The notes: generated by a model not told the origin, from the letters alone. A stretch of DNA of 64,000 bases from Bacteroidales bacterium UBA5371 (GCA_002407855.1 DHPF01000015.1:32174-96173), one strand, 5' to 3'. Positions 8,257-16,439 are shown, counted from the first letter of the stretch. Made by a program: numbers and translations.

Positions 8257-8403
8257 GAAAATAATCAAATGCTTTCTTATGTAAAATTAAAGTGTATTTA
8301 AGAGAAATAAACCTATTATCCACAGAGTGAAAGTTGAGATGATGTGATTTTCTGGAAATAATCAAGTTTTTCTAATTGAGAAAAATATGCTTTACATTAT
8401 GCC

Positions 8404-9168
8404 CTACTTCAAAAACTCCATAATCTCTTTTAGCATAAATGCAGGATTATCTACCAAAACCCAATGTCCTGAGTTGGGAATGGTCTTTAATTCGGAATTT
8501 TTAAAGGTTTCCTTAAAACTGATTGCTTCTTGGTCTAAAACATAATTGGAGTTCTCTCCTTTTAAAAGCAGGGTGGGGATGTTATTCTTAGGAACTGATA
8601 TTTTTTCCAAAACTTTTGGGTATTCTTTTGCAAGCATAGGGATATTTGACCGCCATTTTAAATTAGCACCCGAGTAATCAACACTTTTTAATATTATTCC
8701 AATCAAATTGGAAGGTATTTTCTTTTCTATAAAATATGCTTTTAGTTGATTAATCTTCTGAAACTGCGAAATATTGGCTTGAAGCAAGGTTGTGGCAAGA
8801 AGAGAGTTAATTGAGTTTGTTTTATACTCTTTGAAGTGAATATCAATAATAATTAATGACTTGAAGTAATCGCTATCTATATTTAGCATCTGCATGGCTA
8901 TTTTCCCTCCCATTGAATGCCCAATAACAATAGGGCTCTCCAATCCTTTGGTTTTGCAAAAGCCATAAATGATTTCCGACATTTCTTTATAGGAAAATTC
9001 TTCTGTGTGAAAGCTTCTTCCGTGGTTAGGTAGGTCTGGAATTATTACATCAAAACCTTCTGTTGAAAGAAACTTACCTATGGAAATCCAGTTATCACTT
9101 ACTCCCAACCAGCCGTGAAGAATAATTATTGGCTGCCCTTGTCCATACTGGCGAAAGAAAAAATCCAT
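8404..9168 (-). CDS. Alpha/beta-fold hydrolase (YbfF-like esterase family)
   Basis: 254 residues with the alpha/beta hydrolase layout. The oxyanion-side motif ILHGWLGVSDNW is near residue 16. DLPNHGRS is near 45. The nucleophile elbow GHSMGG has the serine at about residue 85. A C-terminal histidine sits in NSGHWVLVDNP near residue 237. The order resembles small cytosolic esterases such as YbfF; the substrate cannot be told. There is no signal peptide. A promoter box lies at 9220-9227, 51 bp upstream. It is transcribed divergently from rnfA. Its 3' end faces the phased repeat array. Confidence 0.85.
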   Translation of the reverse strand: MDFFFRQYGQGQPIIILHGWLGVSDNWISIGKFLSTEGFDVIIPDLPNHGRSFHTEEFSYKEMSEIIYGFCKTKGLESPIVIGHSMGGKIAMQMLNIDSDYFKSLIIIDIHFKEYKTNSINSLLATTLLQANISQFQKINQLKAYFIEKKIPSNLIGIILKSVDYSGANLKWRSNIPMLAKEYPKVLEKISVPKNNIPTLLLKGENSNYVLDQEAISFKETFKNSELKTIPNSGHWVLVDNPAFMLKEIMEFLK

Positions 9169-9219
9169 TTGCTATTTTAGTTATTGGTTATTTGGGTTTA
9201 TTATTGTTATTCTCAGATG

Positions 9220-9227
9220 CAAAAATA
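9220..9227 (-). promoter_or_regulatory. -7 promoter box for the hydrolase gene
   Basis: TATTTTTG on the minus strand matches TAnnTTTG, 51 bp upstream of the ATG at 9168. It lies back to back with the rnfA promoter. Confidence 0.5.
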
Positions 9228-9246
9228 AAAATAAATAGGATATTCT

Positions 9247-9277
9247 TTTGATAGGTTGTGATTTTTTTATAGTTTTG
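9247..9277 (+). promoter_or_regulatory. Promoter of the rnfA-glycosyltransferase operon
   Basis: TTTG at 9247-9250, a 19-bp spacer and TAGTTTTG at 9270-9277 form a near-consensus Bacteroidota promoter, 28 bp before the rnfA ATG. Confidence 0.7.
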
Positions 9278-9305
9278 CATGTTAAATCAATAAAAGTATT
9301 GAACT

Positions 9306-9884
9306 ATGGAATATGTAGCAATTATTATATTTGCGGTATTTGTAAATAACGTTATTCTCTCGCAATTCTTAGGTATTTGTCCTTTCCTTGGCGTTTCAAA
9401 TAAGGTTTCTACTGCAACGGGAATGGGAGCCGCCGTTGTTTTCGTTATGACTTTGGCAACCCTTGTTACCTATTTAATTCAAATGTATATTCTAAACCCT
9501 TTAAATATTGGGTTTCTGCAAACCATTGTCTTTATATTGGTTATTGCAGCCTTGGTTCAAATGGTTGAAATTATATTAAAGAAGGTTAGTCCTGCTCTTT
9601 ATCAAGCTCTTGGTGTTTTCCTCCCTTTAATTACAACCAATTGTGCTGTTCTTGGGGTTGCAATTATTGTAATTCAAAAAGATTTTAGCCTAATAACTGC
9701 ACTTGTTTATACTATTGGTATTGCATTAGGCTTTACTCTTGCTATGATTTTGTTTGCAGGCATAAGAGAGAAAATGGATTTGGTTGGAGTTCCTAAGGGA
9801 ATGCAAAAGATGCCGATTGTTCTTATAACAGCAGGTATTTTGGCAATGGCTTTTATGGGTTTTGCAGGATTGGTTAAAATCTAA
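9306..9884 (+). CDS. rnfA: Electron transport complex subunit RnfA, not accompanied by other rnf genes
   Basis: 192-residue integral membrane protein with six predicted helices. It matches RnfA rather than NqrE: it starts with FAVFVNNVILSQFLGICPFLGVS and contains ALGVFLPLITTNCAVLGVAI and the end MAFMGFAGLVKI, all RnfA hallmarks. RnfA/RnfE are antiparallel membrane subunits of the Rnf complex, which couples ferredoxin:NAD+ electron transfer to Na+ or H+ pumping. Here it is the first gene of a unit followed by a small unknown protein and two glycosyltransferases. None of rnfB, C, D, G or E is in the window, although rnfA is usually last in an rnfBCDGEA cluster. The rest must lie elsewhere, or the gene was relocated. 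Confidence 0.93.
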   Translation: MEYVAIIIFAVFVNNVILSQFLGICPFLGVSNKVSTATGMGAAVVFVMTLATLVTYLIQMYILNPLNIGFLQTIVFILVIAALVQMVEIILKKVSPALYQALGVFLPLITTNCAVLGVAIIVIQKDFSLITALVYTIGIALGFTLAMILFAGIREKMDLVGVPKGMQKMPIVLITAGILAMAFMGFAGLVKI

Positions 9885-9894
9885 ATTCAGTCTT

Positions 9895-10230
9895 ATGGCA
9901 ACTCAACAGGCTAACGATAAGCCTTCGTGGTGGATAAGAACAAGAAGGAAAAAGTTAATTGAGGAGCTACAAATCACACTTAAAGATTTAGGAATAAGAA
10001 AAGCATGGGTGCATAATCATTTTATTAATGCCCAAGACAGAAAAGCAAAGCATATAACCATATACATTGATTTTGCCAATCAAGAAAACCAATCAAATAT
10101 TGAGCCTACAAGTTTAGATTATTTAATGGATAAGAAGTTTAAGCGAAAGAAGGTATCCATTATAGATATTGCAAGTTTCCAGCCAGCAATAAAAGAATTT
10201 GTTTTCAAAGATTTAACCTCCTTATTATAA
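9895..10230 (+). CDS. Small protein resembling a degenerate MNT-type nucleotidyltransferase fold
   Basis: 111 residues, start taken at the ATG 10 bp after rnfA; the frame is open further upstream but inside rnfA. I do not recognise a named family. Residues 25-58 (LQITLKDLGIRKAWVHNHFI onward to TIYIDF) and the C-terminal stretch KRKKVSIIDIASFQPAIKEF follow the pattern of minimal nucleotidyltransferases. In those proteins a helix and strand lead to GSxxR, then a strand with the catalytic acids, and later 'KKVDLVTPDALSPYIRERIL'. The GSxxR motif is replaced by VHNHF and only one acid remains in the strand, so catalysis is unlikely if the fold is right. No HEPN partner is adjacent. The protein is basic at the N-terminus (RTRRKK). 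Confidence 0.55.
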   Translation: MATQQANDKPSWWIRTRRKKLIEELQITLKDLGIRKAWVHNHFINAQDRKAKHITIYIDFANQENQSNIEPTSLDYLMDKKFKRKKVSIIDIASFQPAIKEFVFKDLTSLL

Positions 10231-10238
10231 ATATAGCT

Positions 10239-10997
10239 ATGCAAATTTCCGCAGTAATAATTACCTTTAATGAAGAAAGAAATATAGGACGTTGTCTTAG
10301 CTCTTTGAATGGTGTTTGCGATGAAATAATTGTTGTGGATAGCCTTTCAACAGACAGAACAAAAGAGATATGCCTTCAATATCCACTTGTAAAATTCTTT
10401 GAACAGAAATTCTTAGGCTATTCGGCTCAGAAAAACTATGCTAATAAATTGGCAAGCTATGATAATATCCTTTCTATTGATGCCGATGAGGCTCTTTCGG
10501 AGCAGTTGAAACAAAGCATAATAGATATTAAGGCATTATATGATAATACTAATAGTTCGGGAAGAATATTTGCGGTTAAACGCTTAACTAATTATTGTGG
10601 CTCATGGATAAAACACTCAGGCTGGTATCCCGACACAAAGCAAAGAATATTCCATAAGTCTTTTCAATGGGTGGGTGAGATACACGAAACTCTTATTTAT
10701 CCATCTAATGTTAAGACGCAAACTCTTAAAGGGGATTTATTTCATTACACCGTTTATAACTCCTCAGAACATATCAAACAAATAGATAAATTCACAACCT
10801 TATTAGCAAAGCAATCCCTTGAGAAAGGAAAGAAGGCTAATGGTTTTGATTTATGGTTTCGTCCTAAATGGAAGTTTTTCAGAGATTACATAATTAATAG
10901 AGGCTTTCTTGATGGTAGTGCAGGTTATCAAGTATGTAAGATGTCTGCCTTTGCAACCTTTCTAAAATACGCCAAGATTAAAGAAAGCAATAAATAA
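10239..10997 (+). CDS. Family 2 glycosyltransferase (WaaE/KdtX-like)
   Basis: 252 residues with a GT-A fold start (QISAVIITFNEERNIGRCLS) and the metal-binding DADE motif at about 81-84 (LSIDADEALSEQ). The segment CGSWIKHSGWYPDTKQRIF and the following HETL are characteristic of the WaaE/KdtX type that adds sugars to lipopolysaccharide inner core. Length fits. It starts 8 bp after the preceding gene and is followed 11 bp later by a second glycosyltransferase, so the three are probably co-translated. A role in surface glycan or LPS core synthesis is inferred from family membership; the sugar is unknown. Confidence 0.88.
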   Translation: MQISAVIITFNEERNIGRCLSSLNGVCDEIIVVDSLSTDRTKEICLQYPLVKFFEQKFLGYSAQKNYANKLASYDNILSIDADEALSEQLKQSIIDIKALYDNTNSSGRIFAVKRLTNYCGSWIKHSGWYPDTKQRIFHKSFQWVGEIHETLIYPSNVKTQTLKGDLFHYTVYNSSEHIKQIDKFTTLLAKQSLEKGKKANGFDLWFRPKWKFFRDYIINRGFLDGSAGYQVCKMSAFATFLKYAKIKESNK

Positions 10998-11008
10998 GTA
11001 TCTGGGTT

Positions 11009-12103
11009 ATGAAAAAGAAAAACATAATTCAAATATTTGCATCAAACACTTGGGGAGGAGGAGAGTTATTTGTCTTTGACTTAACCAATTGCCTAATTGA
11101 AGACAATTATAAAGTCGTTTGCATATTGCGTAAGAGCAAGGTTATTTCGGAGAAAATAAAATGTAAAGACATTGAATACTATCAGCTAAAACTAAAAGGG
11201 GTATTTGATTTCTTATCGGCTCTAAAACTAAAACGCATTGTACAAAAGCATAATATAGACATTATTCACACTCACAACTTCAAGACATCAATAACCGCAG
11301 TCTATGCAAAAATGTTCTTAAACAAGGATATAAAGATAATTGTTTCAAGGCATTTGGTAAAGAAAGCCAAAACCGATTTCATTCATAATTGGTTATATAA
11401 ACATATAGATTATATTTTATTTGTTTCGGACTTAGCCCTTGAAGAATTTCTTCTAACCAAGCCAAAGATAGACAAAACTAAGCTTAGAGTTATACATAAT
11501 AGTGTTATCCCTAACCCTTCACAAGCAAATATTATCGGTATTAGAGAAAGTTTGTCTGTTTCTGAACAAACGCAAATAGTTCTTTTCACGGGAAGAATAC
11601 ATAAGGAAAAAGGGTTAGATGTTTTAATTGAATCTATCTACAATCTCAAAGATAAGGATTTTGTTTTGCTTATTGCCGGAGATGGTAAGGAAGATTATAA
11701 GGCGGAATTAAAAGAAAAGATTAATCAATTAGGCCTAAAAGACAAGGTTTTCTTTATGGGTTTTCTAACTAATGTGAGTCCAATAATCAAAGAGTCAGAC
11801 TTTGGAGTTTGTCCTTCAATTGGAAGAGAGAGTTTTGGATTGTCGGTTGTGGAGTTTATGCTTAATGGCAAAGCTGTTATAACAACTAATAATGGGGCTC
11901 AGAAAGAGTATATAAAAGACAAAGAAACAGGGATACTTATCCAGCCAAACAATGTTAAGGAGCTTACAAATTCAATTGAATTGTTAATGACAAATAAAGT
12001 GTTAAGAGAAAGCATTGGGCAAAAAGGCAAAGAGTATTTCGACAAAGAGCTTTCTTATGAACAATTTTATAAGAAAATAACTACTATATATAATAATGTA
12101 TAA
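11009..12103 (+). CDS. Family 4 glycosyltransferase
   Basis: 364 residues with the GT-B two-domain layout. The N-terminal domain starts NIIQIFASNTWGGGELFVFD, and the acceptor-side motif DIIHTHNFKTS is near 90. The C-terminal nucleotide-sugar domain contains VLFTGRIHKEKGLDVLIESI, LLIAGDGKE, VFFMGF and the EX7E region GRESFGLSVVEFMLNGKAVI near residue 272. This is the 'Glyco_transf_4 + Glycos_transf_1' type used in LPS and capsule assembly. It is the last gene of the rnfA unit; the bidirectional terminator at 12244 follows. Confidence 0.9.
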   Translation: MKKKNIIQIFASNTWGGGELFVFDLTNCLIEDNYKVVCILRKSKVISEKIKCKDIEYYQLKLKGVFDFLSALKLKRIVQKHNIDIIHTHNFKTSITAVYAKMFLNKDIKIIVSRHLVKKAKTDFIHNWLYKHIDYILFVSDLALEEFLLTKPKIDKTKLRVIHNSVIPNPSQANIIGIRESLSVSEQTQIVLFTGRIHKEKGLDVLIESIYNLKDKDFVLLIAGDGKEDYKAELKEKINQLGLKDKVFFMGFLTNVSPIIKESDFGVCPSIGRESFGLSVVEFMLNGKAVITTNNGAQKEYIKDKETGILIQPNNVKELTNSIELLMTNKVLRESIGQKGKEYFDKELSYEQFYKKITTIYNNV

Positions 12104-12148
12104 GTTTTTTCCCTTGCATTAACTTAACACATTTTATTCCGTCTCTTT

Positions 12149-12215
12149 GAATCTTTATTCTAATTTCTTAAAACTTTATTCTAATTTTCTAACTCTTGGT
12201 TTGGTTAGAATTAAA
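12149..12215. repeat. Intergenic 21-bp phased repeat
   Basis: CTTTATTCTAATTT occurs at 12153 and 12174, 21 bp apart, followed by a variant CTAACTCTTGGTTTGG about one period later and GTTAGAATTAAA. It lies between convergent genes (glycosyltransferase and the 2-oxoacid oxidoreductase operon), just left of the shared terminator. Confidence 0.6.
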
Positions 12216-12243
12216 TTGACTTTTCTTTTACAAAATGTGAAAT

Positions 12244-12280
12244 AAAAAAAGGTTACTTGCAAACAACAAGTAACCTTTTT
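12244..12280. terminator. Bidirectional terminator between convergent units
   Basis: GGTTACTTG and CAAGTAACC (9 bp, perfect) around a 7-base loop are flanked by A7 on the left and T5 on the right, so it can work for the glycosyltransferase unit (+) and the oxidoreductase operon (-). Confidence 0.85.
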
Positions 12281-12302
12281 GAGAGAAATTTCATTTATAT
12301 TT

Positions 12303-12854
12303 TTACAGAGTACGTACTGCTTCAACAAGCTCTTTCCCTGTTTGAACTGCTTTTAAGTTCTCTGGGATAAGTCCATGATGACGCTCTGGAAGAGATTTCA
12401 TCAATCCCTTTTCTATAAATTCTTCTGTTACTACTGGCTTTATTTTCAAATAGGCTCCAAGAACCATCATATTAAATACTTTTGCCAATCCAAGTTCTGC
12501 TGATTTCTCTGTCGCAGAAACTTTGTAGATATTTATGTCTGTACGTTTTGGAGGATTGATTACCCCATTTGGATCATATAATAATACTCCGCCTGGTTTA
12601 ACACTCTTTTCAAACTTGTCAAGAGATTGTTGATTAAGAATAATTGCAGTGTCAAATTGGCTAATAATTGGAGAGCTAATTCTCTGGTCAGATATTATTA
12701 CAGATACATTGGCAGTACCTCCACGCATTTCTGGGCCATAAGATGGCATCCAACTAACTTCTTTATCTTGCATAGCTCCTGAGTAAGCAAGAATTTTACC
12801 CATTGATAAGACCCCTTGTCCACCAAATCCGGCTATTATGATTTCTTCTGTCAT
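12303..12854 (-). CDS. 2-oxoacid:ferredoxin oxidoreductase, gamma subunit
   Basis: 183 residues, the size of a stand-alone gamma subunit (KorC/VorA type). The start EEIIIAGFGGQGVLSMGKIL and the motif SYGPEMRGGTANVSVIIS are diagnostic. It completes a four-subunit enzyme that oxidises 2-oxoglutarate or branched 2-oxoacids to acyl-CoA with ferredoxin reduction, in the cytoplasm. It is last in the operon ferredoxin-alpha-TPP subunit-gamma, 20 bp after the TPP subunit. The KorC/VorA/PorC gammas are hard to tell apart by eye, so no symbol is given. Confidence 0.92.
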   Translation of the reverse strand: MTEEIIIAGFGGQGVLSMGKILAYSGAMQDKEVSWMPSYGPEMRGGTANVSVIISDQRISSPIISQFDTAIILNQQSLDKFEKSVKPGGVLLYDPNGVINPPKRTDINIYKVSATEKSAELGLAKVFNMMVLGAYLKIKPVVTEEFIEKGLMKSLPERHHGLIPENLKAVQTGKELVEAVRTL

Positions 12855-12874
12855 TCTGTTATTCTTTTTGTGGG

Positions 12875-13651
12875 TTATTTAACTTTTTCTCCATCAACTT
12901 TAATATCTCCAATAGGATATTTTACAAACATATTCTCTACCATCCATTCATTTGCTTTTGGTGCTGTCATTTTCCAACCTGAGTTACAGTTTGAAACTAC
13001 CTCAACAAATGAAGTTCCTTTCTTGTTCTTTTGGTTTTCGAATGCTTGACGGATTGCTCTCTTTGTCTTTCTAACTGCTGCTGCTGTGTGAACAGATTGG
13101 CGAGTTACATAGTATGTTCCTGGCAGTTCTGCTAAGAGTTCTGTGATTTGCAATGGATAACCATTTAATTCAACTGTACGTCCATAAGGAGAGGTTGCAG
13201 TTTTCATACCAATTAAAGTTGTTGGTGCCATTTGTCCCCCTGTCATTCCATAGATACCATTATTAATAAAGATAATAACGATATTTTCTCCACGATTACA
13301 AGCATGGATTGTTTCAGCTGTTCCAATTGCAGCTAAATCTCCATCACCTTGATATGTGAAAGTATGGTGGTCTGGGAAAAGACGTTGAATTGCTGTTGCC
13401 AATGCAGGAGCTCTTCCGTGAGCAGCTCCTAAGGAGTCAACTTCAAAGTAATTATAAGCTAAAACTGAGCAACCAACTGGTGCAATGCAAATAGCTTTAT
13501 CTTGGATGCCCATTTCTTCAATAACTTCTGCAACAATACGGTGAGTTGTTCCGTGTCCACAGCCTGGGCAATAGTGCATTACAGCTTTTGTAAGCACATC
13601 GGTTCTTTTATAAACCAAATTTTCCGGTTTAACTATATCTGGATTAAACAT
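12875..13651 (-). CDS. 2-oxoacid:ferredoxin oxidoreductase, thiamine diphosphate-binding subunit
   Basis: 258 residues. HYCPGCGHGTTHRIVAEVIE near the N-terminus carries the conserved Cys-x-x-Cys that ligates a cluster in this family. The TPP motif GDGDLAAIGTAETIHACNRG and the following NNGIYGMTGGQMAPTT are typical of the KorB/VorC beta subunit. It starts one base after the stop of the alpha subunit, indicating tight coupling. 'NSGWKMTAPKA' near the C-terminus also fits. The alpha subunit most resembles VorB-type proteins, so branched-chain 2-oxoacids or 2-oxoglutarate are both possible substrates. Confidence 0.93.
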   Translation of the reverse strand: MFNPDIVKPENLVYKRTDVLTKAVMHYCPGCGHGTTHRIVAEVIEEMGIQDKAICIAPVGCSVLAYNYFEVDSLGAAHGRAPALATAIQRLFPDHHTFTYQGDGDLAAIGTAETIHACNRGENIVIIFINNGIYGMTGGQMAPTTLIGMKTATSPYGRTVELNGYPLQITELLAELPGTYYVTRQSVHTAAAVRKTKRAIRQAFENQKNKKGTSFVEVVSNCNSGWKMTAPKANEWMVENMFVKYPIGDIKVDGEKVK

Positions 13652-13652
13652 A

Positions 13653-14741
13653 TTATTTTGCTTTAATGATTTTTTCTTCTAATGCTTCTAATACTTCGTG
13701 TGGGGTATGAATAATACCTCCATAACGACCAAAATGTTCTACTGGACAACGGAACTCAGCTGCCAAACGAACATCTTCTACCATTTGACCTGCACTCATT
13801 TCAACAGTTAAAATGCCTTTAACTTTCTTTGAAAATTCTGCAATAGGTTTTTTAGGGAATGGGAATAATGTGATTGGACGTAAAAGACCAACCTTAATTC
13901 CTTTTTCTCTTCCAAGTTGGATTGCTTTTTGTGCTATACGAGCACTTGAGCCATAAGCAACAAATATATAATCAGCATCCTCGCAGTCAATGGTTTCAAA
14001 GCGAACTTCTTTTTCTTCCATTTCTCTGTACTTAGCTTGAAGTTTATGATTATGCTCTTCTTGTTTTGCAGAGTCAAGTTCTAAGGATGTAATTATATGA
14101 TGCTCTCTGTTTGCAGGCTTACCATAACTTGCCCAAGGAGCATTCTTTTTTAATTCTTCATCAGTCCAACGTGGAACATAATCACCAACATATAGTTTCT
14201 CCATAACCTGACCAATTGCTCCATCTGAAAGTATCATAACAGGATTACGATACTTAAATGCTATTTCCCAGCCTAAGAAAACAAAATCATACATTTCTTG
14301 AACCGTTGCAGGAGCAAGTACAAATAGTTGGTAGTCTCCGTGCCCGCCACCTTTTGTTGCTTGAAAATAGTCTGCTTGTGATGGTTGAATGGTTCCTAAA
14401 CCGGGACCGCCACGAACAACGTTAGCTATTATTGCAGGAAGTTCTGCTCCTGCAAGATAGGTTAAACCTTCCTGCATAAGGCTTATACCAGGAGAAGATG
14501 AAGAAGTCATAACCTTCTTTCCAACTCCTGCACCACCATACACCATATTTATTGAGGAAGTTTCACTTTCTGCCTGCAAAACCACCATTCCTGTTCTTTC
14601 CCATGGCTTTTCTGCCATAAGATATTCCATAACCTCAGATTGTGGAGTAATAGGATAACCAAAGTATCCATCACAACCCGAACGTATTGCTGCTTCAGCA
14701 ATAGCTTCGTTACCCTTCATTAATTTTAGCTCTTTTGCCAT
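13653..14741 (-). CDS. 2-oxoacid:ferredoxin oxidoreductase, alpha subunit (VorB/KorA-like)
   Basis: 362 residues, the separate alpha subunit. The start KLMKGNEAIAEAAIRSGCDG and YFGYPITPQSEVMEYL match the pyrimidine-binding domain; AESETSSINMVYGGAGVG and TSSSSPGISLMQEG are further signatures. The C-terminal domain (YIFVAYGSSARIAQKAIQLG and LLRPITLFPFPKKPI) is the transketolase-C-like domain. Proteins of this exact architecture in Bacteroidales are commonly labelled VorB (3-methyl-2-oxobutanoate dehydrogenase subunit), but specificity is not established by sequence alone. The gene lies 20 bp after the ferredoxin subunit. Confidence 0.92.
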   Translation of the reverse strand: MAKELKLMKGNEAIAEAAIRSGCDGYFGYPITPQSEVMEYLMAEKPWERTGMVVLQAESETSSINMVYGGAGVGKKVMTSSSSPGISLMQEGLTYLAGAELPAIIANVVRGGPGLGTIQPSQADYFQATKGGGHGDYQLFVLAPATVQEMYDFVFLGWEIAFKYRNPVMILSDGAIGQVMEKLYVGDYVPRWTDEELKKNAPWASYGKPANREHHIITSLELDSAKQEEHNHKLQAKYREMEEKEVRFETIDCEDADYIFVAYGSSARIAQKAIQLGREKGIKVGLLRPITLFPFPKKPIAEFSKKVKGILTVEMSAGQMVEDVRLAAEFRCPVEHFGRYGGIIHTPHEVLEALEEKIIKAK

Positions 14742-14761
14742 TTCTATAAAGTTTAAATAGT

Positions 14762-14980
14762 TTATAACTTAGTTTTGTAAACAGTTATTACGCCATCTGG
14801 ACATACCATTGCACAAGATGCACAACCAATACAATCATCTATAACTGCTTCCGAATAATTGTATCCTTTACCATTTACATTTTTTGCCAGAGCGAGTACT
14901 TTGTTTGGACATGCCACAACGCACACTCCACAACCCTTGCAACGCTCTTTGTCAATTACGACTTCTCCTTTTATTGCCAT
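14762..14980 (-). CDS. 2-oxoacid:ferredoxin oxidoreductase, two-[4Fe-4S] ferredoxin subunit
   Basis: 72 residues with two complete cluster motifs, CKGCGVCVVACP and CIGCASCAMVCP, each CxxCxxCxxxCP. This is the delta-type subunit that carries electrons between the TPP subunit and soluble ferredoxin. It is first in the operon; a promoter with both elements lies upstream at 15035-15066. Its N-terminus (MAIKGEVVIDKERCKGCGVC) is typical of KorD/VorD. Confidence 0.93.
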   Translation of the reverse strand: MAIKGEVVIDKERCKGCGVCVVACPNKVLALAKNVNGKGYNYSEAVIDDCIGCASCAMVCPDGVITVYKTKL

Positions 14981-15034
14981 TGTTCTTTGTTTTTTATTTT
15001 ATTGTTAATATAATTTGTGTGAGATTTCAGCCTT

Positions 15035-15066
15035 CAAAATTATAACTTATTTTTCATAGCCACAAA
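15035..15066 (-). promoter_or_regulatory. Promoter of the 2-oxoacid oxidoreductase operon
   Basis: On the minus strand TTTG (complement of 15063-15066), a 20-bp spacer and TAATTTTG (complement of 15035-15042) match the Bacteroidota consensus, 54 bp upstream of the ferredoxin ATG. No exact -7 box is seen for the divergent sod gene in the remaining 100 bp. Confidence 0.65.
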
Positions 15067-15165
15067 TATTTTAAGGTAAATAATTTTTTTAGACAATAAT
15101 AAACGAGCAATGTCGTTTGTTTAGTATGAATTAAAATATTTATAAATTAAAAATTAAAGAACATT

Positions 15166-15744
15166 ATGACTAAATTCACATTACCAGCGTTTCCTTATGC
15201 ACAAGACGCATTAGAGCCGCATATTTCAAAAACAACAATTGAATTTCACTATGGTAAACACCATCAAACTTATGTTGATAATTTAAACAAACTAATAGTA
15301 GGAACAGAATTTGAAAATTCAACATTAGAAGAAATAGTTCTAAAATCAAGTGGTGGCATTTTCAATAATGCAGCACAAGTTTGGAATCATACTTTCTATT
15401 GGAACTGTCTAAATCCTAAATCTCCACTTAAACCAGAAGGAAAATTAAAAGAAGCTATTGATAAAGAATTTGGAAGCTTTGAAGAGTTTAAAGAAAAATT
15501 TACCACAGCCTCAGTAACTTTGTTTGGTTCAGGTTGGGCATGGCTTGTTAAGAATCAAGAAGGCAAATTAGAAATAGTTCAAACCTCAAATGCAGAAAAC
15601 CCAATGCGTCAAGGCAAAACACCATTATTGGTTTGTGATGTGTGGGAACATGCTTACTACATCGACCAACAAAATCGCCGTCCAGCTTATATGGAAGCAT
15701 TTTGGAACTTAGTTGATTGGAAAAAGGTAGAAGAAAGATACTAA
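15166..15744 (+). CDS. sodB: Superoxide dismutase, Fe type, cytosolic
   Basis: 192 residues, full length, without signal peptide. Metal ligands His28, His75, Asp158 and His162 are all present (EFHYGKHH, WNHTFYW, CDVWEHAYYID). Gln71 in FNNAAQVWNH is the position of the active-site glutamine typical of Fe-SODs (Mn-SODs carry it elsewhere). FGSGWAWLV is also typical. It removes superoxide in the cytoplasm, protecting the oxygen-sensitive 2-oxoacid oxidoreductases encoded next door on the other strand. It is followed 5 bp later by a closely related exported copy. Confidence 0.95.
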   Translation: MTKFTLPAFPYAQDALEPHISKTTIEFHYGKHHQTYVDNLNKLIVGTEFENSTLEEIVLKSSGGIFNNAAQVWNHTFYWNCLNPKSPLKPEGKLKEAIDKEFGSFEEFKEKFTTASVTLFGSGWAWLVKNQEGKLEIVQTSNAENPMRQGKTPLLVCDVWEHAYYIDQQNRRPAYMEAFWNLVDWKKVEERY

Positions 15745-15749
15745 AAGCG

Positions 15750-16439
15750 ATGAAACGAATATTAATAACTTTATTTGTTTTCTCATTGATAATCCCTTTT
15801 ACTAATCTTAAAGCGCAATCAATAGAAAAAAAGAATAAAGTATCCGTAGAAGAAAGAAATCAATTTTCTTTAATGAAGCTTCCATACAGCTTAGATGCTC
15901 TTGAACCTCATATCTCAAAAACAACATTAGAATATCATTATGGCAAACACCATAAAGCCTATGTTGATAATTTGAATAGATTAAAAAAGGGGACAGAGTT
16001 TGAAAATGCAACATTGGAGGAAATAGTTCTAAATTCCAAAGGAAGTATTTTCAATAATGCAGCACAGATATGGAATCATAATCTATATTGGAATGGCTTC
16101 ACTCCTAAATCCTCACTTAAACCAATAGGCAGCCTAAAAGAAGCAATAGAGAAAGAATATAAAACATTTGAAAACTTTAAAGAAAAGTTTAATTCAGTCT
16201 CAATGAGTTTGTTTGGTTCAGGTTGGGCATGGCTTGTAAAGAATCAAGAAGGTAAATTAGAAATAGTTCAAACCTCAAATGCCGATAATCCATTACGTCA
16301 AGGTCTAACTCCAATTATTGGATGTGATTTATGGGAACATTCCTATTACATAGACCAAAAGAACAATAGAGCAGCTTATTTAGATGCTTTTTGGAAAGTG
16401 ATAAATTGGGAAATAGCTGAAAAAAATTATAAGAAATAA
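15750..16439 (+). CDS. Superoxide dismutase, Fe type, with signal peptide (tandem copy)
   Basis: 229 residues from an ATG at 15750; an upstream in-frame start lies inside the first sod and is rejected. Residues 1-22 (MKRILITLFVFSLIIPFTNLKA) form a signal peptide, followed by a charged linker to about residue 43 and then a full SOD domain. Ligands His63, His110, Asp193 and His197 and the Fe-type Gln106 are kept, so it should be active. The product would act in the periplasm or outside the cell. Around 16211-16290 the DNA is nearly identical to 15526-15605 of the first copy, indicating recent duplication or gene conversion. The two genes are 5 bp apart and share the terminator at 16469. Confidence 0.9.
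   Translation: MKRILITLFVFSLIIPFTNLKAQSIEKKNKVSVEERNQFSLMKLPYSLDALEPHISKTTLEYHYGKHHKAYVDNLNRLKKGTEFENATLEEIVLNSKGSIFNNAAQIWNHNLYWNGFTPKSSLKPIGSLKEAIEKEYKTFENFKEKFNSVSMSLFGSGWAWLVKNQEGKLEIVQTSNADNPLRQGLTPIIGCDLWEHSYYIDQKNNRAAYLDAFWKVINWEIAEKNYKK

Noticed and set aside
8174..8365. 63-codon open frame on the minus strand
   Set aside because: It is formed largely of the phased repeat units and has no protein-like composition.
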